Assembly (NCBI GenBank): GCA_031216915.1 | Contig: CM062297.1 | Location: forward strand, 536,880,971-536,944,970 | DNA length: 64,000 nt | Reading direction: 5' to 3' | Origin: Pictodentalium vernedei | Taxonomy: Eukaryota; Mollusca; Scaphopoda; Dentaliida; Dentaliidae | Part shown: piece by piece, positions 46,258 through 56,017 of the stretch | How the letters are laid out: each line of letters starts with the position of its first letter | Numbering within the stretch: the stretch's first letter is position 1 | Translations under genes and position numbers: made by a program | The notes under the pieces: model-generated | Databases searched by the model: none | The model's input: the letters and a program-made list of their open reading frames with translations, nothing else | Told to the model about the DNA's origin: nothing

Positions 46258-47340
46258 TAAAATAATAAATGTCGAGGTTTGTTTAGTGCATTACTATCAG
46301 AGTGAAATTTAAAAGCGCTGTATTGTGAATGCAGGATCCAGAAAAAAGTGTTGTTCAGTTGTGAATGGTAGGCATATCTTATCATAAGTTGTAAACACAG
46401 CAACACTACCGAACCACTGACAGGAACGTGTGTGTGTTGCAGTGGCATTGCCCTGGGGGTGGGGGGGGGTGCAGATTCAAGATTCTATAGTGCTCATCTA
46501 GGGTTTAATTTTTTATTTCGTTGTTTTTTCTTTTTTTTTGGGGGGGGGGGGGGGGTGGGGGGCTGATATTTGGAAGGCCATGGTGAGGAGGTGTGGGGCA
46601 ATGAGCTTTTTGAAATCCCCCCCCCTCCCCCCAGGAAAAAGTGTTGTTCAGTTGTGAACGGTAGGCATACCTTATCATAAGTTGTAAACACAGCAACACC
46701 ACGGAACCACTGACGGAAACATGTGTGTGTGTTGTAGTGGCATTGCCCAGGGGGTGGGGGAGGGGGGGGGTGCAGATTCAAGATTTTATAGTGCTCATCT
46801 AGGGTTTAATTTTTTATTTCGCTCTTCGTTTTTTTTTTGGGGGGGGGGGGGGGGTCAGGGGGCTGATATTCGGAAGGCCATGGTGAGGGGGTGTGGGGCA
46901 ATAAGCTTTTGCTTTTCGGCAGTTTCTATGGCTAGTCGTCAAAAATTATGCTGCATGCATGCACAGTGATTACTGACTCTATGTATGCTGACTTGTTTGC
47001 AAACTGTACAGTTACTGTGTAAGTTGTTATTCAAACCCTGAGATGAATGTCACACACAAAACACTGAAATGAACACAATTTCTGTGAGACCGTGCTTATT
47101 GCCAATCAACAACACTAATCTCTTTCACACAAAATCACCGACCACCAGTGTTAATTATCTCTGCTCTAACACAAGAGTTTCACCGGATAACTCTGCGTTT
47201 TGATGAAATGTAAACACTGCGTCCAGTGTTTTATATAGTATACACTCTGTAGTATTGTAACTCTGTTGTCCCTGCCAGATGATTTTTTTTTAGTACTGGG
47301 ATGCTACCACAGAAATAATGCTCAGAATTTTAGTAATGCA
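46258..47340. repeat. 293-bp direct duplication with G runs, then unassigned sequence
   Basis: GTGTTGTTCAGTTGTGAA occurs at 46348 and 46641, and homology continues through CACAGCAACACTACCGAACC, the GTGGCATTGCCC..GGGGGTGGGG stretch and a long G run (about 46541-46556 and 46838-46854), ending near 46612 and 46910. The two units are close to identical apart from G-run length. 46920-47340 shows no gene or repeat I recognise. Confidence 0.85.
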
Positions 47341-48421
47341 AAACTAGCGAGTCCAAATATCAACCTAGAAACTTAAATTGGACAAACTTGAGCCTGAGCC
47401 TTCCCTTCCAACACCAGGCTGCTGTATACCAAATGAGAAAGCATTCTGACTGGTGGATCTGAAGAAGTTTTTTAACGACATTTCCTCATATTGCACCAAA
47501 TTTGGGCTACTATAGGGGGCCCAAATATTAACCCAGGGACCGGATCTGAACAAACTTGAATCTCACCCCCCTGGAGATGTTGTATACAAACTACAAAAAC
47601 ATTCTGAAAGGTGGATCTGGAAAAGATGATTTATACAGAAATTCCCTCATATTGCATTAAATTAAAATTCAGGCTCCTATAAAAAGCCAAAATATTAACT
47701 CAGGGACTTGATTTGAACAAACTTGAACCTGATCCCCCAAGAGATTTTGTGTACCAACAACAAGAGGCCCCAAGGGGCCTTAATCGCTCACCTGACAAAG
47801 TGGTTCAAAGAAGTGTTGGGGGGGGGGGGGGGTCACATTCAGTTAGACATGGTTCATCAACACTACAAAGGAATGAAGTCATGACAGGCAAATTTTATGG
47901 AAAAACACTAAGGAGTGGATTTGAACAAACTTGAACCTCACCTGCTCCCCTCCATCCTCCTCCCCTCCCCCCCCCCCTCCCCAAATTAAGCCAGGGTCTC
48001 AAACAGAACACACTTGAATCTGATCCCCCTTAAGATGTTATAAACCAAACATGAAAGAATTCTGACTGGTGGATCTGAAGAAGGTTTTTAAAGAAATGTC
48101 CTCACATTGCACTAAGTTAAACTTTAGGCTCCAACAGAGAGCCAAAATATTAACCCAGGGACCCAATTTGAACAAACTTGAATCTGACCCTCCTAGAGAT
48201 GTTGTATACCAAATGTGAAAGGATTCTGACTGGTGGATCTGAAGAAGAAGATAAAAAAAAATTCCCTCATACTGCACGAAGTTAAAATTCAGGCTCCCAT
48301 AGGTAGCCCAAATTAATAACCCAGGAGCTCAATTTGAACAAATATGAATCAGACTCCCCTACAGATGTTGTTTTCCAAAAATTAAAGGATTCTGACTGGT
48401 GGATCTTAAGAAGATTTTTAA

Positions 48422-48964
48422 CCCTTTACCTAACATGAAAAGCAGACGACACTTGCAAAAAAAATTCTTAAATAACTAATTTTTTTCATATTTTGTCTCA
48501 ACTAGAAGCACTGTCACAGTGCTGAAGCTGCGAAGATTCCTGCAACGCCAATGATGTTTTAAAACTCGTTGGTGATAATAAAACTCGGTGACAAAAAACT
48601 TGTTGGTGACAAGTCCATAAATGTGACAGAATGACATGCACTATTGAGAGGGTGTAGACATCATGAAAATACACTTTCATACCAAGTATGGTGTCATTCC
48701 ATCAAGTATTCTAGGAGTTATGGTGTTTTTTAAACTCGTTGGTGACAGACCGACAGACAGACCGACATTGCCACATATAGAGCTGCTCATCGCAGCTAAA
48801 AAACATAGGTTATGACCCCTCATGGGAACAAGCACAACAAGCTTGTTCCCATGTTGGGTCATAACCTATGTTTTTGAAACACAAAATGAAAAAAATAATG
48901 AAAGTTAACTGGCGATTTTTGAGAATGGCGATGGCCGGTTTTGACCATTACGTTGGGTAAGGGG
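48422..48964. mobile_element. piggyBac-like MITE, second copy, with an insertion
   Basis: It is flanked by TTAA (48418-48421 and 48965-48968). The ends are CCCTTTACCTAACATGAAAAG and, inverted, CCCCTTACCCAACG. The palindromic core is less perfect than in copy 1 (AACATAGGTTATGACCC...GGGTCATAACCTATGTT with CATGGGAACAAGC inside). The host monomer reads GAAGATTTTTAAAGAAATTTCC when intact, so the insertion into a TTAA inside it is exact. A family iii element sits at 48503-48799. Confidence 0.85.
48503..48799 (+). mobile_element. Small minisatellite-type element, family iii (~297 bp)
   Basis: The 5' end is CTAGA plus palindrome AGCACTGTCACAGTGCT (48507-48523), then GAAGCTGCGA. The 3' end is a GACAGACCGACAGACAGACC patch (about 48748-48768) and hairpin AGCTGC/GCAGCT (48781-48797) followed by AAAA. 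The 5' GCTGCGA complements the 3' TCGCAGC. The intact MITE at 22872 gives the empty site (GTCTCAAAAACATAGG), and no target duplication longer than 1-2 A is needed. Confidence 0.7.
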
Positions 48965-50429
48965 TTAAAGAAATTTCCTCATATTCCACTAAGTTAAAAT
49001 TCGGGCTCCCACAGAGAGCTCAAATATAAACCCAGGGACTTAATTTGAACAAACTTGAATCTGATCCCCCCCTAGAGATGTTATATACCAAATATGAAAG
49101 GATTCTGACTGGCGGATCTGAAGAAGAATATTTTTAAAGAAATTTCATCACATTGTGCTAAGTTAAACTTGGGGCTCCAAGAGAGACCAAATATTATCCC
49201 ATGGACCTGGTTTGAACAACCTTAATCAGACCCTCCTAGAGATGTTGTATACCAAATATGAAAGGATTCTGACTGGTGGATCTGAAGAAGATTTTTAAGG
49301 AAATTCCCTCATATTGCACTAAGTTAAAATTCGGGCTCCCATAGGGAACCCAAATAGTAACCCAAGGACTCGATTTGAACAAACTTGAATATGACCCCCC
49401 AGAGATGTTATATATCAAATATCAGATGATTCTAATTGATGGTTCTGGAGATTTTTTTTAATTTGGAAAACAATTTATGGGTGCTATCAGAGTAATGCCC
49501 CTGGTGAAGCCCCCTGTGAGCGTGGCAACTTTATTTGAACAAACTTAAGGAACATGCATATCAAATTTGGTTCAATTTGGTCCAGTGGTTTATGAAGAGA
49601 AGTCAATAATGTAAAGTTCACGGCAGACGGACGACAGATGGATGGATGGATGGCAGATGGACGACGGACAGAAAGTGATCACTTAAGCTCCCCCTGTCTT
49701 TCAGTTAGGTGAGCTAAAAACATTCTAAGAGATGGTTCTGGAGAAAAAGACTTTTAAAGAAAGGGAGCCCAAATATTAACACAGGGACCCAATTTGAACA
49801 AATTCGAATCTGACCCACCTAGAGATGTTGTATACCAAATATGAAAGGATTCTAACTGGTGAATCTGAAGAATATTTTTAAAGAAATTCCCTCATATTAC
49901 ACCAAGATAAAAGTTGGGCTCACATAGGAAGTCCAAAAATTAACCCAGACACTCGATTTGAATAAACTTGAATCTCACACCTATAGAGATGTTGTATACC
50001 AAATATGAAAGCATTCTGACTGGTGGATCTGAAGAAGTAGATTTTTAAAGAAATTCCCTCATATTGAACTAAGTTAAAATTTGGGCTCGAATGGGGAGCA
50101 TAAATATTAACCCAGACATTCAATTTGAACAACTTGAATCTGCCCCCCTTAAAGATGTTGTATACCAAGTATGAAAGCATTCTAACTAGTGGATCTGAAG
50201 AAGAAGATTTTTAAAGATCATATATTGCCCCAAGTTAAAAATTTGGGCTCCTGTATTGAGCCCAAATATGAACCAAGGGGCTTCATTTTAACACACTTGT
50301 ATCTGACCCACCTATGGATGCTGTATACCAAATAACAAAAGATTCTGATCAGTGGTCCTGAGTACTGAGTAAAAAATGTTTTTTAATTTTTGCAAATATG
50401 CTGACTCAGCAGTTTTTTTATAACCTCCC

Positions 50430-50446
50430 CCACCCACCCACACACC

Positions 50447-50478
<32 letters not shown>

Positions 50479-50495
50479 CACACACACACCACACA

Positions 50496-50542
<47 letters not shown>
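50430..50542. repeat. (CA)n microsatellite at the 5' junction of the Penelope pair
   Basis: About 110 bp of CA repeats with a few CC and CG interruptions, running directly into the first Penelope copy at 50543. It gives Cys/Val ORFs on the minus strand that are not genes. Confidence 0.95.
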
Positions 50543-50546
<4 letters not shown>

Positions 50547-51063
50547 TAATTTTGACAAAAGGAATTGGCGCCTCCCCGATGTTTGTAAAAACATCCTTAT
50601 GATTGGAAGTTCAAATTTAGGACGCATTGATCGAAATCCCCATCCGGACATCCAGGTGGAGTGTTACCCCGGCGCCAAATTCAATCATCTGCGCTCTATG
50701 TTTAAAGGGCACAGGGGCCAGTCCAGTCCCCCAAAAATATTATTAAATATTGGCGTGAATTCTCGAAACGATAATTCTGATCTCGTAGTTAAGCAGTTGC
50801 GGAATATGCTTAGCGATATCAGGGTCAAGTTTAGATCAGCAAAAATTTATTTCGCTGAACTAAACTTTTCGCAAAAACTCCCTCAGGCTGAGAGGAGAAC
50901 CCTGAGCATCATCAACGAAACCATTCGGAAAGTGAAGGACGTTAACGTTATACCTAAAATTGATGACGCGAAGTTTGATGTTGCTCAGGATTTAATCCAT
51001 TGGACCACGAGAACCGCCAATATTATGTACGATCACTGGTTGAACCACCTAAATTTAAACTAA
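50543..51063 (+). pseudogene. 3' part of ORF1 (SGNH-like domain), Penelope copy 1
   Basis: Codes the same C-terminal domain as ORF1 of copy 2, from VNFDKRNWRL to WLNHLNLN, including the GSSN, GVNSRNDN and DLIHW blocks. The N-terminal two thirds is missing because the copy is 5' truncated at the CA tract. An open frame runs upstream through the microsatellite, but this is chance. The TTTAAAC heptamer at 51054-51060 before the TAA stop is conserved. Confidence 0.85.
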
Positions 51064-53372
51064 GTAAAGGCAAAGGTAACAGCCGCCTAACAGATGTGGG
51101 ATTAGGAACTAATGTGGTTAACCTGTCTGGCACCAATGACCTAACAACCCAAGAGAAATCTCTTTTAGATCGCAGTTTAACTTTTGTACCAGCACCAAAG
51201 CCTAAAACTGATAACCAAACAAATTTACCATCATACAACTGTAATTTTCTTAGGCAAATGAAATTAGCAGACCGCTTTAGAAACTCCAGCGGTCGGAAAC
51301 TTCCTTTTACAGAATCATCTGGTTGGTCACCTCCAGATAGTGAAGTAGATCCCGAAATTATTGAGGCTAGCAAACGAATCATCCAAAAGGTGTTCAGCAT
51401 GAACATACTCTCCGATAAAGACAATTTAACAGCTGGTGAACGGAGAGCCCTCACGAAACTTCGAAAAAATAAGAAATTAGTAATTAAACCAGCCGACAAA
51501 GGTGGGTCGGTAGTTGTTCTATCTCGGGATAATTATATAAAGGAAGCCATGAGACAACTCAGCAATACTAAACATTATAAGAAAATAGATTCACTTATTT
51601 GGCCTAGTAATATCGAAAAATTCAATAAGATCTTAAAATTTCTCCTCGACGAAGGTCACATTACCAAAAAACAATTGAAATATTTAACAGCTAAGCTCAG
51701 TGCTCAAACAAGACAATTTTATATCCTACCAAAGATCCACAAGGACCGTTCTTCATGGACGGATGACTTAACTCCACCCGGGAGGCCAATTGTATCAGAT
51801 TGTAATTTGGAATCTTATGCGATCTCGGAATTAATTGATTATCATCTGAAACCTATAGCAAATAGACATCCGAGCTATCTAAAAAATACACAGGATTTCC
51901 TGTCAAAAATTTCGAAATTGAAAATATCGAAAAATGCAATTCTGGCTACTTTGGATATCGACAGTATGTACACGAACATTGATATTGATAAAGGTGTTAA
52001 ATCAGTTAAAAATGCATTTGGAAAATATCCGGATGCGAAACGCCCGGATGAACAAATTTTGGATCTTTTAGAGCTGAGCTTAAAAGGTAATGACTTTCAA
52101 TTCAATGGAGAATATTTTCTACAAATAATGGGTTGTCCTATGGGCAAAAGATTCAGTCCTAATTTTGCAAGCATTTATGTAGCGGAATGGGAGGAAAATG
52201 CCTTAAGCAAATGTGCAAAGCATCCTCTCGTATATCTCAGATATTTAGATGACATTTTTATTATTTAGGAACATTCAAAAGAAGATTTTGATGAATTTTT
52301 AGAAATTTTGAACAATCACGATCCAAATATTAAATTGAAAGCTACTATCAGTGAAAATTCTGTTGATTTTCTCGATGTGACCGTGTATAAAGGCAAGCAA
52401 TTTCAGGCGTCCGGTCATTTAGATTATAAAGTGTATTTTAAACCAACTGATTCACATCAATTGTTGCACACAAAATCATTTCATCCTCAACATACATTTA
52501 AAGGTATCATCAAATCACAACTCATTCGTTTCCACCGCAATTCAAGTGATAAGGTAAATTTCAATGAGGCTTGTTCTACTCTATTTCGCGCCCTCAGATC
52601 GAGAGGGTACTCGCTGCGCCTCTTGCGTAGCCTGAAATCCCAAACCCTGAAAAAGCTCGAAAGTCCAGCTGAAACTACCGATTTCGAACCACTGAAGATT
52701 GAACACAACAGACCGTTGCAGAATGGTAGTGGCGCGGTATTTAATTGCAAAAAGTCTCGTTGTAGACTGCATACTTTTATGCCAGATCAGAAAGAGGAAT
52801 TTTCCTCCGAACAAACGAAAAATCATTATCAGATCCGTAACCCCCTCCATTGTGATTCACCAAACATTATTTACCTTATCACTTGTAAGCGATGTCGGAA
52901 ACAGTATGTTGGTCAAAGTCAAAATCCTTTCCGAGAACGTGCTACTAGACACAAACAGGATATAAAACATAATGCTGATGCACCAGTAGCACAACATTTT
53001 AACCTTCCTGGCCATTCTTTGGACGATTTCGAAATCCATCCTATTGAACAACCACCAATTAAAGGCACATTAGAAGAAACGGATGAATTTAGAAAAAAAC
53101 GTGAAGCTTTTTGGATCAATACGCTTCAAACCCTCTGGCCATTTGGTATGAACATATCAGAGGGCGAATGCGAAAGGAGGTCCATCATTCCTTTCACTTT
53201 AACGTACAACAGAATGAATATCGAAATAGCAAAAATGTTAAAAGATGAATTCAATTTTACCAATGCTAAATTAAATGAACCTTTGAATCTTCGACCTGTC
53301 ATCGCCTATAAGAAAAACAAAAGCTTGCGTAACATCCTTGTAAGGACTAAATTAGAGCCCATCAATGAATAA
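51000..53372 (+). pseudogene. RT and GIY-YIG ORF2, Penelope copy 1
   Basis: Same frame and sequence as ORF2 of copy 2, with RT and GIY-YIG domains present, but interrupted by one in-frame stop shortly after the YLDD motif. Part of the RT C-terminus and the endonuclease therefore lie in a separate open frame. Everything else, including the 3' untranslated region, matches copy 2. Probably non-functional for full retrotransposition. Confidence 0.88.
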
Positions 53373-53572
53373 CATCAATTATTGCCAGTCAGTTTAACCA
53401 GTTCCTAAGCTCATGACTTAGTTTAAATCAATTTTGTGTAATTTTTTGTCATGTTTGAAACCCATCTGGGTTCAGAAAATGAAAACAATTTTTCGGCGGC
53501 ATATTAAAAGGAAAAAACGTTTCAGTATGAAATGTCTGTGCAAGTGCGATTTTTTAACCTCAAACACACACA

Positions 53573-54008
53573 GGCGAGTGCCAGAGTTCATATATGCCCA
53601 AAAACAAAATAGGTTCTAATTTCAGTCATGTGTATGTATTTCCTAAATAAAATTATTATTTATTTATTTACATATTTATTTATTTATTATTTTTAATTTT
53701 TAATTTATTTATTTATTTATTTATTTGTTTATTTATTTGGTTGATTCATTTATTTAAATTATTATTTTCATTTTTATTTTTAATTTTTCATACCTTTCAC
53801 ACAATGTAGAGGTTCAGAAGGTAAAACACACAATTTCTACGTGGTGTAAAATATTTTCCGTCATAAACCTCCGTCGGGGGATATTCATTCCAACTGATAA
53901 CATTCGTGAGGCACCATGATCTTTGGCGTTATTTTTTCATTTATTTCTTTAGTCTCAATATATTTTATCAAACTATTTTTTAATATTATTTTCACATACT
54001 TCTGAAGC
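53573..54008. repeat. AT-rich inter-copy region with (TTTA)n
   Basis: Between the 3' end of Penelope copy 1 and the promoter-like repeats of copy 2. ATTTATTTATTT low complexity fills about 53640-53780. It has no counterpart elsewhere in the window and probably belongs to the 5' untranslated part of copy 2. No ORF of note. Confidence 0.7.
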
Positions 54009-54300
54009 CAGTAAAGCAAACCGCTCCCGATTGGTTTTACTTAAATCAAAGCCAACCAATAGGGCTTCATGGGGTCAGTAAAGTAAACCACTCACTGACT
54101 GATTAAAATTCAATGGAAGCCAATCAATAGGGCTTCATCTAATTTGTTTGGACGACACAAACTGAGTTGTGAAAAACAAACTTGGGACATCTCAGATTGA
54201 AAAGAATTAATTAGATGAGTGACATCTGTCAGCTTGTTACCGAGTTTAATTATGTACTGAGCTGTGAAAAACACCCCCAGCCCACATGGATATATACCAT
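54009..54300 (+). promoter_or_regulatory. Candidate Penelope promoter: duplicated CCAAT-containing repeats and a TATA-like box
   Basis: Two ~65-bp direct repeats (54009-54070 and 54076-54138) each run CAGTAAAG.AAACC.CTC to GCCAA.CAATAGGGCTTCAT, placing a CCAAT-type box in each. A second repeated motif, CTGAG.TGTGAAAAACA, is at about 54168 and 54258. TATATA lies at 54291-54296, about 40 bases before the ribozyme-like motif. A promoter function is inferred from layout only. Confidence 0.4.
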
Positions 54301-54336
54301 GCATGCCCTCACAAAGTTGGAATCATTTTCCTCAAA

Positions 54337-54377
54337 GTCTCTTTGAAAAAGCCAAACCAAGCGAAACGCGTCGAGAC
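54337..54377 (+). ncRNA. Hammerhead-ribozyme-like motif in the Penelope 5' untranslated region
   Basis: Penelope-like elements are known to carry minimal type I hammerhead ribozymes. Here GCGAAACGCGTC (54361-54372) matches the GAAA, short stem III and cleavage-site part (CGCGTC), and the flanks pair as stem I: GTCTC (54337-54341) with GAGAC (54373-54377). The predicted cut follows C54372. The CUGAUGA box is degenerate in this copy (TTGAAAA-like), and stem II is at best two base pairs. It may be decayed or a divergent version. Absent from the 5'-truncated copy 1. Confidence 0.45.
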
Positions 54378-54505
54378 AGACGGATTATTTTCTACCTTTG
54401 CTGAAGACTACAACCAATCCAGGTATCTTCTCTAATAGGTAATATCTAGATTTCATTTTAATTTATTTCATTTCTTCATTTTAAATTCATCTACCTATTC
54501 TTCAA

Positions 54506-56017
54506 ATGGCTCAAAAAAGACAGAAGCATCAGGGAAAGAGAGTTGCCCAGTCTGGAAGAGGCCAGGAACAATCGTTCCAGGCCTATTCTAGATTGGTCAA
54601 GGCCCTTTTCCAGGTGATTCAGTGTATGCACCATATTGGGCTCTTAGAGCAGCATTTGGCCAACCGGGATTTCCCGAAACAGTTGGAGAAGAAAGTAGAT
54701 GAGTTAGGTGGCTTTCTAAAGCCGGCTCTTCCCACCCCACACATTTTTTCTGTTTTTCGACAGATTAGTGTGGGATGGGCCAACCAAACGTTAAAGGCTT
54801 TAGTTGAGCATTACAAGATAAATTTAAACCAGTTGAAGTCTAAGATAACTTTGGCTATGCGACCACCTCCTGGACTCGAAAAAATAGACTTCAACAGCGC
54901 TTCGGCGCGTGCCTTGATCTGGGCTCAAAAAAACTTTAAAAATAAGTTGACAGATAAGACGATTTCGGCCTATGAGTCTTACATTTCGGACCTTCGCCCA
55001 GCGTCTGGAGTAAGGAACAATACGGGAGGGAGCAAGCAAACTCCGGCCCGTGTTGTCCCTCTACCCCAACGCGAAAAGCAAAATAAGAAAAGATCAAGGC
55101 AAAGCACTTCTCCCTCTTCTTTTCCTTCTACTTCTTCTTTCTCTCAGAGTAAGCGCCTCAATTTGCAAACATCTCCGGTCCATATTGTGACTGAAGATGC
55201 TCGCAAATTGAGTAACGCTGTCTCGCCTCGTCTTGCTCCTCTACCTCCTACTCCTCCTCAGCCTTTCTTCTCTGGTTCTCCTAGTGCTCTTACTAGAACT
55301 CCTCCTTCTGTTTCTTCTCCTGCTTCTGTTTCCTCTCCTGCTTCTGTTTCCTCTCCTGCTTCTGTTTCCTCTCCCCCTTCTCCTGCCTCTAGTGTGGTTC
55401 AACCAGGTATATCGTACTCAGAGAAAGTCAAATCACCGAGCCGCAACTCGGGCCGCTCATTTGATTCTAAATTCTCCCAGTTTCGGCATAAAAGCGGAGT
55501 TAATTTTGACAAAAGGAATTGGCGCCTCCCCGATGTTTGTAAAAACATCCTTATGATTGGAAGTTCAAATTTAGGACGCATTGATCGAAATCGCCATCCG
55601 GACATCCAGGTGGAGTGTTACCCCGGCGCCAAATTCAATCATCTGCGCTCTATGTTTAAAGGGCACAGGGGCCAGTCCAGTCCCCAAAAAATATTATTAA
55701 ATATTGGCGTGAATTCTCGAAACGATAATTCTGATCTCGTAGTTAAGCAGTTGCGGAATATGCTTAGCGATATCAGGGTCAAGTTTAGATCAGCAAAAAT
55801 TTATTTCGCTGAACTAAACTTTTCACAAAAACTCCCTCAGGCTGAGAGGAGAACCCTGAGCATCATCAACGAAACCATTCGGAAAGTGAAGGACGTTAAC
55901 GTTATACCTAAAATTGATGACGCGAAGTTTGATGTTGCTCAGGATTTAATCCATTGGACCACGAGAACCGCCAATATTATGTACGATCACTGGTTGAACC
56001 ACCTAAATTTAAACTAA
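54506..56017 (+). CDS. Penelope-like element ORF1: basic/low-complexity N-terminus plus SGNH-hydrolase-like domain
   Basis: 503 residues, starting at the first ATG of the frame. Residues 1-25 are basic and Gln-rich. About 26-165 form a predicted helical region without a family match I know. About 166-325 are Ser/Pro/Lys-rich with four tandem SPASVS units from an 18-bp repeat. The C-terminal ~160 residues look like an SGNH/GDSL hydrolase: block I IGSSN (S354 as candidate nucleophile), block III GVNSRND (401-407) and block V DLIHW with D480 and H483. Esterase domains of this class occur in ORF1 of CR1-type LINEs and, as I recall, in giant Athena-bearing Terminons. Whether it is catalytic is unknown, since block I has GSS rather than GDS. 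It overlaps ORF2 by 64 bases in another frame. Confidence 0.85.
   Translation: MAQKRQKHQGKRVAQSGRGQEQSFQAYSRLVKALFQVIQCMHHIGLLEQHLANRDFPKQLEKKVDELGGFLKPALPTPHIFSVFRQISVGWANQTLKALVEHYKINLNQLKSKITLAMRPPPGLEKIDFNSASARALIWAQKNFKNKLTDKTISAYESYISDLRPASGVRNNTGGSKQTPARVVPLPQREKQNKKRSRQSTSPSSFPSTSSFSQSKRLNLQTSPVHIVTEDARKLSNAVSPRLAPLPPTPPQPFFSGSPSALTRTPPSVSSPASVSSPASVSSPASVSSPPSPASSVVQPGISYSEKVKSPSRNSGRSFDSKFSQFRHKSGVNFDKRNWRLPDVCKNILMIGSSNLGRIDRNRHPDIQVECYPGAKFNHLRSMFKGHRGQSSPQKILLNIGVNSRNDNSDLVVKQLRNMLSDIRVKFRSAKIYFAELNFSQKLPQAERRTLSIINETIRKVKDVNVIPKIDDAKFDVAQDLIHWTTRTANIMYDHWLNHLNLN
55305..55385 (+). repeat. 18-bp coding minisatellite within ORF1
   Basis: TCTCCTGCTTCTGTTTCC is repeated about four times, giving SPASVS units, then a TCTCCCCCTTCTCC tail. 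Likely length-variable between copies. Confidence 0.9.

Larger units (their letters stand above)
47760..49717 (+). mobile_element. Minisatellite-bearing element, family i, nested in a related array
   Basis: The 5' end is ACAAG plus palindrome AGGCCCCAAGGGGCCT (47765-47780), then CGCTCACCTGACA. The 3' end is a GACGGACGACAGATGG-like minisatellite (49620-49672) and hairpin 49686-49715 (AGCTCCCCCTG..GGTGAGCT) followed by AAAA. It interrupts a host monomer: flanks GTGTACCAACA and AAAACATTCT join to resemble uninterrupted units such as the one near 47577. A G run lies at 47818-47832. It carries a piggyBac-like MITE. Confidence 0.75.
47341..50430 (+). repeat. Tandem array of ~150-bp monomers, interrupted by a nested element
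   Basis: Landmarks per monomer are GATGTTGTATACCAAATATGAA, GGATTCTGACTGGTGGATCTGAAGAAG, CTCATATTGCACTAAGTTAAAA and AACCCAGGGACTTGATTTGAA. The array is present at 47341-47758, resumes at 49718-50398, and continues past the Penelope pair at 58539-59800. It is related to the other minisatellite arrays. Its own outer ends were not identified. Confidence 0.8.

Noticed and set aside
50312-50651. Cys/Val-rich and Thr/His-rich ORFs
   Set aside because: They are translations of the (CA)n microsatellite.
51023-51499. 158-codon minus-strand ORF (repeated at 55977-56453)
   Set aside because: It is antisense to the conserved RT ORF in both Penelope copies, and the sense strand has the clear protein family.
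53390-53480. Hammerhead ribozyme in the Penelope 3' region (GAAACCCATCTGGGTT)
   Set aside because: A small hairpin follows GAAA, but no CUGAUGA box or stem II is present upstream, and CTCATGA/CTCATCA differs between the copies.
55233-55556. 107-codon Leu-rich plus-strand ORF
   Set aside because: It is the alternate frame of the Ser/Pro minisatellite of ORF1; the Leu runs come from CTTCTGCTTC-type repeats.
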